Source: Struthio camelus (Eukaryota > Chordata > Aves > Struthioniformes > Struthionidae). From it: a stretch of DNA of 64,000 nt. Where the stretch lies: contig NC_090981.1 of the NCBI RefSeq assembly GCF_040807025.1, positions 67,217,645 to 67,281,644 of the forward strand, read 5' to 3'. Position 1 is the first letter of the stretch. Each line of letters opens with the position of its first letter. Shown piece by piece: positions 37,901 to 48,975 of this stretch. A program made the position numbers and the translations under genes. The notes below the pieces were generated by a model. It worked only from the letters and a program-made list of their open reading frames with translations. It was not told the origin of the DNA and did no database searches.

Positions 37901-39059
37901 TATCTGTGGATCTCCAAAACCTGATGCAAATATCAGTGGGTGATGGTTCCCAGTGCTGCTGTGGAATATTATCTCCCTTTTAGATAGCGTGAGACAGGTA
38001 CAGAAAAATTATGTAGCTGACTGCAAGTAATATTTAGATACTACTATAAATAACCTCCTGGTCTTATGAGAGCCTGTCTGGTAGCCACGGTGTGACAGAG
38101 GCCTACAAACACCTTCCCTGGACAGCTTCTCTTCTTGCATCCTGGCAATTTGTTGGTGAGTACCTAGGTCCGGGGAATTGGTCACTTAGGGAATCCCAGG
38201 TCCTGATACACTGCGTCTACATTCGTTTGCCTATGTGTTGGCTTAAAAAGTCATACCAGCATGTTTCTGCATTTGCAAGGAGGCTGGAAGTGACAAAGGG
38301 CGCCACATATATTGCTTGCAAGGAGCTCCTTGCACTCAGCCTGGCTGCGGTCCGTGCTCCAGCAGATCGACGACATGGCCATGTGAGAACGCGTCTCTTA
38401 ATTATCGGCCAATGGTATCGGCAACTGAATGATGCTAAATGCACCCATGAAGTTAGTTTCCAGGTGGCAGTCGTGTTTCACTGCACGGGGGACTGAATTC
38501 TGCTTCATTAGAGACAACTAAAAAGAAAAAAAGAATCCTTGTCACTCCCTATTTTTGGTGGATTGAAACCAAGAAGATCTATAGACCGTACGGGCTGATA
38601 TGTATGAGCCCAGTAGAAATTGGGAGCATGAGCATGTCCAGCGGCTACCAGAGAAGGCCTGAGGAGACGGGTACAGAGCTATTTCTCCATCACATCCAGT
38701 TTGCTGGGAGGAGAGCTCATCTGAGGAGTTCAAGCGCTTAATTTTCCTCATGCATTTGGCCACTAACATAGTGCAAACTAAACTCAAGTGGGTAAATAAG
38801 ATTGTGTGGTGACTGTACTTGGCTCATACCAATCACTTCTCTACCGCATGGGAGCAAATCTTAAAGGAAGCAGGCTGCAGAAAATTTTGCCTTAGGATTT
38901 AACAATTATATGGCAACTCCTTGATCACACAGAACCAAAACTGGTAAAAATGTCATCTCCTCTATATGGAAGAGAAAAACTGCTTTGTAAAAGTTCCCAT
39001 TTCAGTTCTGTCTTTGGACACTCTCATCTGCGCGAAATCTCTTTTGGGAAGACCAAGCT
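34961..39059. other. Unique non-coding sequence
   Basis: No gene or confident repeat is recognised. The interval 36,690-36,980 is AT-rich, complex and CpG-poor with an octamer-like ATGCAAAAT near 36,831, and could be a conserved regulatory element, unproven. A-rich runs occur at 37,399-37,410 and 37,680-37,687. Confidence 0.5.
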
Positions 39060-39250
39060 CAAAGCTTTTTCCAGTTTTCAACAGAAAACATTGGCACCAA
39101 AGAGTCACATTTTAGTGGAAAGAACATTCTCTGTAGCTGAAACATTTTACATTTTTGATTTTTTCTAGTTTGAAGCCTTGGAAATTTCTAAGGTGATGCT
39201 ATGAACATTTCCATTTTCTTCCAAAAATCACGTTTTACCTAAAAGATTGT
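39060..39250. repeat. Second TTTTCC/GGAAAA-rich ancient repeat segment
   Basis: Blocks such as TTTTTCCAGTTTTCAACAGA near 39,065, GTGGAAAGAACATT near 39,115 and AACATTTCCATTTTCTTCCA near 39,204 recall the degenerate segment at 15,195-15,300. The resemblance is in word composition and spacing. It is non-coding and the assignment is tentative. Confidence 0.3.
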
Positions 39251-40834
39251 CCAAAATATTGGTTTCATCAACTGTAACTGTAAGCATGGAAGTTTTCATT
39301 CCCTTCTATACCATCAAGGGTCTCATTACATATGATATTAGGAAAACCGAACGAAAACTGGTGAATCCCATTGAGAAGTGAGTAGACCAGGTTGAAAGGC
39401 TGTCCTCCGGCAGATTCTCTGGCCGCCTCTGAGGACGTTCAAGCCCAGGAGAAATGCAGCGCGCCCTCGGTTTCCCTCTCCAGTGCCCAGCACTGCAGGT
39501 TCCCACAAGCACCCGAGCTGGGACTGTTCTCCTGAGGCCCTGACCCTTGGGGCCCTCCCTCAAGAAAGAGTGCATAAAATAGCACTGAGCCAACCCTGCT
39601 GCTGACCACAGGCTGGGTTTGGTTTCCTGGGGCCAATGTATGGCATCAGTTTGTTTTCTAGAACTAATTTGCACGCAACTAAAAGACGGTAAATCGTGAG
39701 TGTTGGCCTTTGTCAATGACTGACTCTGCTAGCCCCGAGGAGGAGACATGTCCCAGCTGCTCAGCTTTGATGTGGAACAGGAACTTGGAGATGTCATCAT
39801 GAGTGGAGGGGGCAATTTGAGCCAGCTGATCTGTGCATCCACCCACTTGACTGGAAGAGTCAGCGCAAGTCAAAGGGGGACGAAGATCAACTCTGAAACC
39901 CATAAAAAACCAAAGAAAACTCTCCTAGCAGGCTCCTGCTAGGGTAGTTATATAATGGGGGCTGTGCTGGTATAAATGGCATGCCGTCCTTTTTAATCTA
40001 GAATAAAAACCTTTTTCTCTTTTCAAAGCAAAGTAAGTGCTATTCATCGAAAATTGGCTGGAAGAACAATTCTGGAGCAGCTCCCTGAATACAGATTTTA
40101 CTCTGGAGGAAAATCACACATATTCCAGAGTGACTAATGTGCTCACAGAATGGGACAATTGTTCCAAAATAAAACAAGCAGCAGCGATGATATGCAGCGA
40201 GAGCTATTTGCATTCAGTGGAGCCTAGGTGGGTATTTATATGTAACTGTATGCTTGCTTCTTGTATTCTTCCCCAGGCAGCCACCACCAGCCACGTCAGA
40301 GATGGAGATATTCTGGACTACAGGTCTTTACTGCGGCCCTTCCTAGGTTCCCACACAGTACCCTGGTGTAGATACGTACATGATCTGGACTTGAGACCAC
40401 CTTGGGGCCTGCATTTACCTGCCAAAGTAGAGATTCGCCTGCTCCTTGCTGGTTCTCTGATGTGGCCGGTGTCATTGCGAGAGCGAAGAGTTAATAGGGA
40501 CCCATCACCAAATGTGCTGTCTAATCAGAGCCTTTGGCGAGCACTACCAAATAGCAATTACCTTGATTTGCATAAATATAGGTGAGATCAACTGTCGCAG
40601 CTGTTCCCTCTGAGCACGAGAGCCAGGGCGCAGAACAGGAGCGTGCCTTGGTGTGAAACGGTGATTTGGGGAGAAGAGATGGGGCCCAGCGGGCTGGGAA
40701 GGGAGTGCAGAGTGGTGTAGGGGCTGGTGGGGGTGAGCCTGCCCCTCCTCCACGGTGCATGAATCCTTCTTGTGCGTGCTCAGCTCTCCTCACCTGGCTA
40801 CTCAAAGTAGCACGAAATTTGGGTTGGTTTTAGT
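39251..40834. other. Unique non-coding sequence
   Basis: The longest frame, 40,037-40,585 on the plus strand (182 codons), has no family resemblance or repeat content. Nothing else is recognised. Confidence 0.5.
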
Positions 40835-41100
40835 GATGAAATCCGAGATGTTTCTGAGCACGCCAACGTTACTTGAAATCAGTGGTCATGAAACCGAGAC
40901 GTTTCCAAGCATGCCGTTGGCTCTCTAAACCCATGGGGATGAAACCCGAGATGTTTCCAAGCACGCTATTGGCTCCACAGAGCCAAAATCCACAGAGATG
41001 AAACCCAAGACGTTTCCAGGCATGCCATTGGTTCTCAAAATCCACAGGGATGAAACCCCCCAGATGTTTCCTAGCATGCCATTGGTTCTCGAAATCCACG
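40835..41100. repeat. Minisatellite of about five 52-bp units
   Basis: Units start at 40,835, 40,887, 40,938, 40,997 and 41,049, giving lengths of 52, 51, 59, 52 and 52 bp. The shared core is GATGAAACCCgaGATGTTTCC followed by aAGCATGCCATTGGtTCTC and a less conserved linker. The first unit is the most diverged; the last two are nearly identical outside a C-run length difference. Units 3-5 contain ATTGG, an inverted CCAAT pentamer. The minus-strand frame 40,869-41,099 repeats a W-H-A-W-K-R-L-G-like peptide in some units but loses it in the third, so coding is unlikely. Confidence 0.92.
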
Positions 41101-42739
41101 GATTCCCCCAGATCCCTCTGCCCCTGACACAGGGGTTACATTAGGGTTAATGGTCCTTCTTAGCCTATCAGTGAGGGCAACAGAGCTCGGACCAAGTGTT
41201 CTTGTGAGGTCTGGAGCTCATCTGGGGCCTCTAGGGAGTGATGTAATATAACCAATGAGAATAATCATAGTTTTATTTTTTTTTGCCCAAATCCAGGACA
41301 ACCCTAAATCTGAGAAGACCATGTTTGGTGCAGAAAAATGTTTTTGACAGCTTTTATTTAATGCCTGGATGCAGTAACATTATCTAGATGGTTTCCCTGA
41401 TAGAAAGTATTTATTTTCTTGCAACGGGTGCCAGACACTGAGAAGCACCTGCCTGGCTGTTAATGACATGGGGCTAATGACAGGCCATCACATGCGGGCT
41501 GGAGAGGTATCTAAACACTTCAGGCTCTGCTTAAAGCCAAACATTTTTCAGCAAGTTGGATTTGCTTCTTTTTAATTCCCCAAGGTCCTTTTCTGCAGCC
41601 ATCTAGTCTAAAACTGCAGTGCACGTTTGCTTACGAGCACAGCAAACAACTTGTGTTCAGTGGGGTTTTTTTCTTTCTTTTTTTTTTTTTTTGGAGAAGG
41701 AGCCTCAGTGCAGAGGGCGACAAATCAGTCCCAATTAGGTCAGCACGATCTGCCTGGCATCACCCATCATTTACACACAGAAATAGCTGTCCACGGGCAG
41801 GATACTGCAGGTACTGGACTCTGCTCAATCCTGTGCAGACTCTGCACAGCTTGAGAAATTTATACAGTGTCAGGACAGCAATAATAAAACCATGAGCATT
41901 TACTGCCTGCTGAACTCCTAACATGATCTTAAATACATGTCTGGTTTTGTTTATTCATTTTTAGACCCATTTGAATATACTCTTGTTTTAAGCCCTTGGC
42001 TGGAGCAACACTGAGCAACACTGAGGCTCTTTATCAGAGACAGCAAAGATTTTTCTGTCTTCTTGCTAACTGGGAATTTTTTCATTTGCTGCATGGAAAT
42101 CTTATTGGCTGTCCGGGACGGCAGAAGCAAAGGTTATAGATGCGCACAATTCTTCGATTTATTTGATTCGGAAGAAAAAAAACATAGGGAGGTTAAAAAA
42201 AAGTTAGTTTGAGTTTTCAAACACAAAGAAAGGGAACCAGCCGTTCGTGCAATTTTGACAGAGCTCTCCATCGTTTCTTCCTCTTTCAGGAACAAAAGAG
42301 AATTTGCAACAAAAAAAAAATCAAAACAATGAGCAGCGCAAACTTTTCCGATGGGAAATATTTCTCCATTGTTTTAGCGAATCGGAAGAACGAACGCCAA
42401 CACACACAGTAACGCAGCAGATACTCGCTGTTAGCCGGGGCTCTTCCTTCCCAGCACAGCCAGGTGAACGTGGGGCTGCAGACACGGGCACGCGCCCTCC
42501 TCTCCCACCCTTCCCACTGCCAGCTGTTCATACCTAATGCCCCTTTCCCTTTCAAAATAATTATTATCTGTAGGGGTATTTCCTTCCCTAAAAAAAAAAA
42601 GAAAATGAAGGAAATGGCTCCCTGAGAGTCTCGGCCCAACTGCTCCTTGCTCTTTCTTCTGTACCAAGCAGCAGCTGCAGGATAGAGGTTGTACATCACA
42701 CGGAGCGCCTACGTCTTAGTCCCTGACTGAGAAGCTTGT
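41101..42739. other. Unique non-coding sequence
   Basis: No gene is recognised. It includes a T15-type run near 41,676-41,692 and a 10-bp direct duplication of GAGCAACACT near 42,003-42,022. Confidence 0.5.
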
Positions 42740-43300
42740 GGGAAACATGAGATGTTATAAAGGTGGCACTAGAAGGTTTTTTTCGTGTTTAACAAAGTTA
42801 CGCTGACAGAGAGCGAATTTTGGGGCTTGCCCGCGGAGCGAGGCGGCAGCCGGCCGCAGCGCGGCTGTAACGCGGCATGCAACAGGCTTGTCAGCCTGAC
42901 GGATTAAAACTGATGGGCAACCGGATCCGCAGGACTGGAAACCACATCTTAGTGATGGTCATGACAATTTGGCTGCACGCTAATGAGTTCGGTCTGATTG
43001 TGCGCCGGACCGGGGATGCACTTGCTGCAATAACCCCCGCCTTGTGCACCCGCCGCACGGCAGCGAGCTCCAGGCTGCGCTCGTCTCCCTGACCTCGGGG
43101 AAGCGCTCCTCCTGAAACCCAAAACTTGACGCTAAGCCCGGCTATTTTTTGCTCCTCTAAGAGACACTCAAGTTAGACTAAGTTTGCCACTAACCTAGAT
43201 CTTATTTTCAATCAAAAGCTTTGTATTTCCCCCCAACTAGGTGAAGTTCATGATTCTGTCGTTTCAGCACGACAGAAAGCGAACGCTCTCCGGATTTTAC
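42740..43300. other. Complex unique sequence with a perfect hairpin, candidate regulatory element
   Basis: The block mixes CG-containing motifs (42,830-42,870 and 42,915-43,080) with TAAT cores and has no repeats. The 71-codon frame 42,877-43,092 is not recognisable. A conserved non-coding element is possible but cannot be shown from this sequence alone. Confidence 0.2.
43254..43277. other. Perfect 9-bp stem, 6-nt loop hairpin
   Basis: TTCTGTCGT at 43,254-43,262 and ACGACAGAA at 43,269-43,277 are exact reverse complements around the loop TTCAGC. There is no T-run immediately after it and no gene next to it, so a terminator reading has no basis. It could be a palindromic binding site. Confidence 0.8.
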
Positions 43301-45590
43301 TGTGTTTTCCTTTGAACTGTTGAGTTGTCGCCAGACCCAGGTCTTGAAGCGGCGGTCAGGGTGTGAGGAAAGCACAGCCAAGTCACCCCGGGAGAATTGG
43401 TGCTGGAGGCCTCGTCAGGTGAAAGTGCAGAATATTGCACAGCTCAGCTCGCTGCGCTAGTTACAGCCTAAAAAAAAAAAAAACTCCCCAAGTTGTGTAC
43501 TGGGGCACAGTATGTGGCACCAGAAACAAAAATCCTGATGAAAAAGGCGTAGCAAGGATTGGTGCTCCATCTCCAAACGTCAGAGCCGTGAAATCAGGGG
43601 CTTTGCGAAAGCCGACACTTTAAGCCTGATGTCTACTCTCCTGAAAGAAAACGATTCACTTGTTTCACATTAAGCTTGACTCAAGTTTTCCAGGTTGGCA
43701 AGTTTGTCACTTTTTATTCCCTAAAGATCCCAATTTCTGCATTACCCTCCAGGACTGACCTTTAGCACATGTGAAAGACAAGACTGCAGGGCCTTTGGGC
43801 TGCGGTTTTCAGGCTTTGGTCACCAAATTTTCAGCAGTTGGGGAAAGTGGTCTTCAGGCAGCTCCTCCTAACGTTGAGGTCACCCAAGACTTCTTCAATC
43901 CATGAGGACAAGTGTGAAATAGGAGGTAATGGATGGGCAGAATAATCAGAGCGAGAACTCAGCTGTAAAAGCCTCAAACGACGTCTCTTCCCTGGTTCAT
44001 GGATAACAACGCATTTCTCCAGTGCTGCATGGAGAAAGCACAACTGGAGATGTCACCCACGACTCCTCCGCATGGGGCTACCCATCCTGCACTTTGGGAG
44101 CATCAAACCCCAAATTACAAGGCAATGTAAAATATATTAATACTCTCACATACATGTATCATTACCTGTAGCTGAATTGCAACGTCCTCCGCTCGCCTGG
44201 GGCACAGGTTGGAGAAGGCAAACCCCTCTTTGCCAAGAGGCATGTGAACCTGAACGTGAACGTACTTCAGTCCCGCTCCACTGCTGAAACGTGCGTTTCC
44301 TGCAGGACTTTTCTCTCGGCGTATTTCCATGGGCGAGACGCAACGTCAATGGGATTTTTCACCGTGGTGGTGCACTCCTGTAGAAGACAGAGAGCCCACC
44401 CCAAATCTGAAGGAGCTGCGTGCCCACGCTGTGCAAGAGCTGCTACACACGTTACATGCCTCCAGCTATCCAAAACACAACATTTTGCGCCTGCTGCTCC
44501 TTTGCATACTCGGCTGCATCGTTAGCACCAGGGCACTGACGGGCCTTAATTGCCCCGAGCAGCCCCATGGGGGACTTGCAGCTGCTTGTGGGCTGGGACC
44601 TCCAGTTCAGGTTAGCCCTGAGCACCCCATCCTGAAGGACCATATTTAGGGCACCACCTGGGTCAATAAAAAAATTGTAATTCACATAAACAAGGGAGAT
44701 CCTACTGCAGCTAGCACTAAAAACCAAATAAAACAGAGCTAATGGCAGTTTGAGACCCCACTGTGCATTTCTCAGCATGTATTTTCATACATAATATTAA
44801 TTAGTTGTCGTATTTTCATTTTTTCCAGTTGCACAAGGTCCCAGTCAACTTCAGGCCCTGCCAGCAATAAAGTTACCCTTGCATGGAGAGCACTGAGGGG
44901 CAGGAGCCTGATCCACATGCTTTTCAATACAAAAAAAGCCCTGTAGACTAGATACCACCATGAAATCCAGTGCCATAGGCAGGGGGCCTCATCAGGACCT
45001 CAGGGAGAGGAGAGGAGATGTGTCCCAGTTTGGGATCCGTCACAGAGATCAGCAGGTTTTTACAGCAGGGAATTATTTGGTCCAGTTTTCCCCCCAGATG
45101 ATAAAACCCTCACAAAGTAAAGTTCAGGATTACCGTAAATGCCGCAAATTTTTGCTTTCACCAGCCACAATGTATTAAAAATGCTTATGGAGCTTTGTTG
45201 AGGAGAAAAATCACTGCAATCATCATAAAAATCTCCACCGTACAGATGTGCTTGCTGGAAACGCGTTATGAGCACCAAGAATGTTTACTTACTCTTTTGC
45301 CTAAAACTGCATGCGTGAGGCAGAAACATTTAATGGAAATGTATATTACACATGGAATTTATTTACCGTTTCACTTAAATAACTTTCTATAAAGCAGTAA
45401 TCGTTAATGGAAGTGTACCGCAAAGTCGTTTGCTCGTTTATACCAAAGGTAATATTTTTCTGTTTTTTTTCCCCCTCCACGTGCTTGTGACAAGCACCAT
45501 TTCATATTTCATAGAGCTTTTTCCTGCGGAGATCTTTATAGGGTGGTGAAGGATCGCTGCCCTTGCACAGGATCGGAGTCAGGCAAGAAA
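43301..45590. other. Unique non-coding sequence
   Basis: Nothing is recognised apart from an A13-type run near 43,470-43,482. Short frames overlap on both strands. Confidence 0.5.
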
Positions 45591-45602
45591 CCCCCCCCCC
45601 CC
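45591..45602. repeat. C12 homopolymer tract
   Basis: There are twelve consecutive C residues, G12 on the minus strand. It is likely to vary in length between individuals or assemblies. Confidence 0.9.
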
Positions 45603-48600
45603 AAAATCTAAGTCCGTTCAGCGGGTACCTGAAGAGCAAATTTTTCTGAGGGCAGAGGCATCGCGTTTGGCCGTGGCTCTAATTATCCGTCACAAACGCA
45701 AGCCTCTGGATAAGGCAAACCCCTGCTCTGAGCTGCTCCTAAGGCAATTCGCATTTCCCCGGCAAAGGGAAGGAAAATGAAACCCTTTGGAGTTACTTCA
45801 GCGCGTGTGACAAATCCCGGCACCAGGGGTGTAATCGATTGATCTCAGATCTGGCGATTGAATTACCTGAAAGTCACTGGAAAAGCTGTTTTTTTTTCCC
45901 CCCATCCATAACCGCTAGCTTAAATAAATAGCACATGTAACCAAACCGCCGGAGCAAGCACAGGGTAGAATAATTTAGATCACACTCCGTAAAATAAAGG
46001 AGCTTAATTAAAAATAGTCTTACTTCGCAGCAAAAACATGCGTTATCCTGTTAATACTCTTTGGATGGGGTATAATTTTCTTTAGAGGCAAAGAAGGCAT
46101 TAATAAGTTTAATACAAATAAGTGATCATTGTTTCTAGGCGGATAATTGGGTGCAACAGCGTTTTCCCGTCTAATGAGCCTGTGGGGCAACGCTTGTCTT
46201 TCCTCCCGCTCCCCAGCGCTTTGCCCGCTCTGGGTCCTGTTATTTCCATCAGGGGCAGCTGAACCTAAACCTGTTTTTTCCCCGTAGGGACATCACATTT
46301 TTAGGCATGCAAGCGCATCCCCCTCCTCTCCCTCCTGCGTTCATGCCTTTTCTACCTAAGTGATGCTTTGCAGCTCTCGCTCCCGACCTCCCGGCTCTTC
46401 CCAAGGCGCCGGTGCTCGTGCAGCCGCCACCGGTCGGGGGCCAGCACAACTCCTACGGTTTTTTTCTTTTTTGACACCGGTGCAACCTCATTGCTTTCTC
46501 ATGAGCTAATCCTAAGGCAAGATGGAGAGCAGACCCAAGCTCAGCACACCTGGGCCTATTTAAGGCAGTTATTTAAGGCGAGCAGTGATTTGGCCTTTAT
46601 TAGACTGCAGGGAGCTGCTGTGTTTCAGGGATTTGCTGTCTCTGTTAAAATGCTTCCCTGGGCTGGTAAGAGGCTGCTCCTCGCTCTGAGGTGTGAGTGA
46701 AGCGATGTGAGCCCGTGGGCAGATGTCCCGCCTTGCTGAGGCTGCTGTGCCTTTGCACCTGGCTCTCTCCTGCTTTCTGCCTTTTTTTTTGTGTTCTTGC
46801 TTACAGCTGTGTAGGAGAAGGATTAACAGCCTGAGTGCAGGTTGCACAAATCTAAATGAATATCTGTGTTTTTAGGCAGAGGGGGAAAAAACCCCAGGCT
46901 CATTGGCTTTAGCAGAGTTGCTCCTGATTTATGCAGCCACAAATGTGAGTGTAACAAATGTGTATTGACTTTTTTTCCCCCCCTGTAACACAGTATCTTC
47001 AGGCTTATATTTCTTTCAGGCACTGGTTGTGCACCCTGGTGTTTTTCCCTGAGCTCTGGGATTTTGCCTCAGTCCAGAGGAGGGTGGGAGTGGGAACGAG
47101 GCCATGGTCCTGGGCAGTGCCAGCTCTTCCTGGAAATTTTCTGGCCCAAGTAAATAATCCATTTACTCACCCTTCCATAAAGATGACTGATGAGAGCAAT
47201 GATATAAAACCTGATGGTATTTTACATGATTCATTTAAAAAAAAAAAAAATCCTTGCCCAGGGAGTGGCTAGACCAGAGGCAGGTCCTCCCGGTTGCTCC
47301 TGGGTGTGATGCCAGCAAGAGCTGAGGATCTGGCCTACGTGGGTTAGTGCCGAGAACTTTCCACTGTATTTCAAAAATATACTTTCTGCCTCGCACATGG
47401 AAACTTATCTTTTTCTCCTGATAAGTGCTAAACAGCAGCATATCTCTGAAAACTTTACATTCCTGAGTGGAAGTATGGAAAAAATGATTGCTGCTGAGTA
47501 ATTGCTCGGCAGGAGGTAAGTGCAGGAAGCCCTGGCGGGAGAAGACCTGCAGAGAGGAGCAGAGCTGGCAGGCCTGAGGCACTGATGGGTGCTAACAGCC
47601 CTGCCCAGCACCCTGACCCCCAGCACCAGTTGGAGCAGTCTGCAGACCAGCATCTCACTTTTCTCCCTGCTCACAAGCTGGTTAAGGGAGGATTAATCCA
47701 ACCAGAAGGGAGGGCAGCAAGAAGATGACGTAGCGCGCTGCCCTGATGGAGCAGCCAGCCACCACGTCTACAGCTCGAGGTGAGTCAAAGCCCAAAACGG
47801 CAAGGAAGAAATGGGTTTAAAAGTTGCCTTTTTACAAACGCTATTTCCAAGGTAGTAAGCACGAGGGATAGGACGTGTCTGGTAGGACAGAAAGCTAATG
47901 AGGTGGGTTACATGATGGAAACTCAAAGCAGCGATGAAAGTTTGCTTCTTAAGGCCAGGGTGGGGAAGGAAGCTGTTTTGAGACATGGTTATCTGTCATG
48001 GTGTCACAGGCTGTTCAGAACTGTGGCGTGCCAAAGGACAATATTCTGAATAGAAAACCAGAATGGGGTTTTAGTAACCTCAAGATGGGGTAGTTGGTAC
48101 AGATCCATGGATCTATTTGGAGGAAGCTAGCTGGGTGGAGGAAGCTAGCTCCTCTTTGTCCACCCTCAATGTAGAGGAATTTAATCTGTGTTTTCATGCA
48201 CCACTTAAACCTGAGAACACTGGCTAGACCTCTTGGTTACAAAGCTCCCACGGAAATCTTGAAATATGATGCCTTCTTAATGCAGAAAACTGTGTACTGA
48301 ACTCTGGATAATTGAATATTGACTTCATTTCAGTAGACAAAGAGCCAATGACTGATCTGAAATTCATCAGTTTAACTGCTCAGGTTATAGCTACACTTCC
48401 TTTGTGCAAGAAGGAAAATGGCATTGACCACTGATGCCTAATTTGGGAACTTTTAAAGGGTGAGTTGTCCAAAGCTTTAAATCACTGCAGACATAAGTGA
48501 ATGGAACTTAAATGAGAAATACTTTGAAAAACAGAATTGTGGAAGAACATCTTATTGAATGCCTCCAAAAGCTTTGAGTCAGTGCCACCAGGCAGGTACA

Positions 48601-48888
48601 GCAGATTACAGGCAGCCTGTTAAAAGAGGTGGAAAGCCTGATGTTATACATGTGTCCAAAAGAGGAAGAAGTGTACTGATAGGAAGAGTACAAGAGGAAG
48701 AGTAACTGGTAGTGAATGTGGAATAGGTTCAGAGACGTCTCTGACCAGTAAGAGATGCTAAAGGGAGCTGATGAAGTGCCAGTGGCCTAGAAAACAAGGC
48801 ATGAATAGTTTCTGATATAAGAAAGGAAAAGGATGTTTGATCTTGAACCACTTTTTTCTATGAAAAGACCTCTGCTTGGCCCTTGACA
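45603..48888. other. Unique non-coding sequence
   Basis: No gene is recognised. The interval 45,900-46,150 is AT-rich and complex with several TAAT/TTAATTA cores, and might be a regulatory element. A tandem 14-bp duplication GGAGGAAGCTAGCT lies at 48,119-48,132 and 48,137-48,150. A GAGGTAAGT splice-donor-like string lies at 47,513-47,521, expected about once or twice by chance in a window of this size. Confidence 0.5.
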
Positions 48889-48975
48889 GCTCCTTGCGGT
48901 TCCCATCTCCTGTCATTCCTCATTGGGATCCTGCTGGCTCTCCTGCGTGCCATGGAGACAGCTTAGCAGTTTCAG

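Noticed and set aside
40037-40585. 182-codon plus-strand open frame
   Set aside because: No family resemblance, no signal or repeat features; consistent with a chance frame.
40869-41099. Minus-strand frame with repeated WHAWKRLG-like peptide
   Set aside because: It is the translation of the 52-bp minisatellite and the peptide is lost in the third unit; no start context or homologue.
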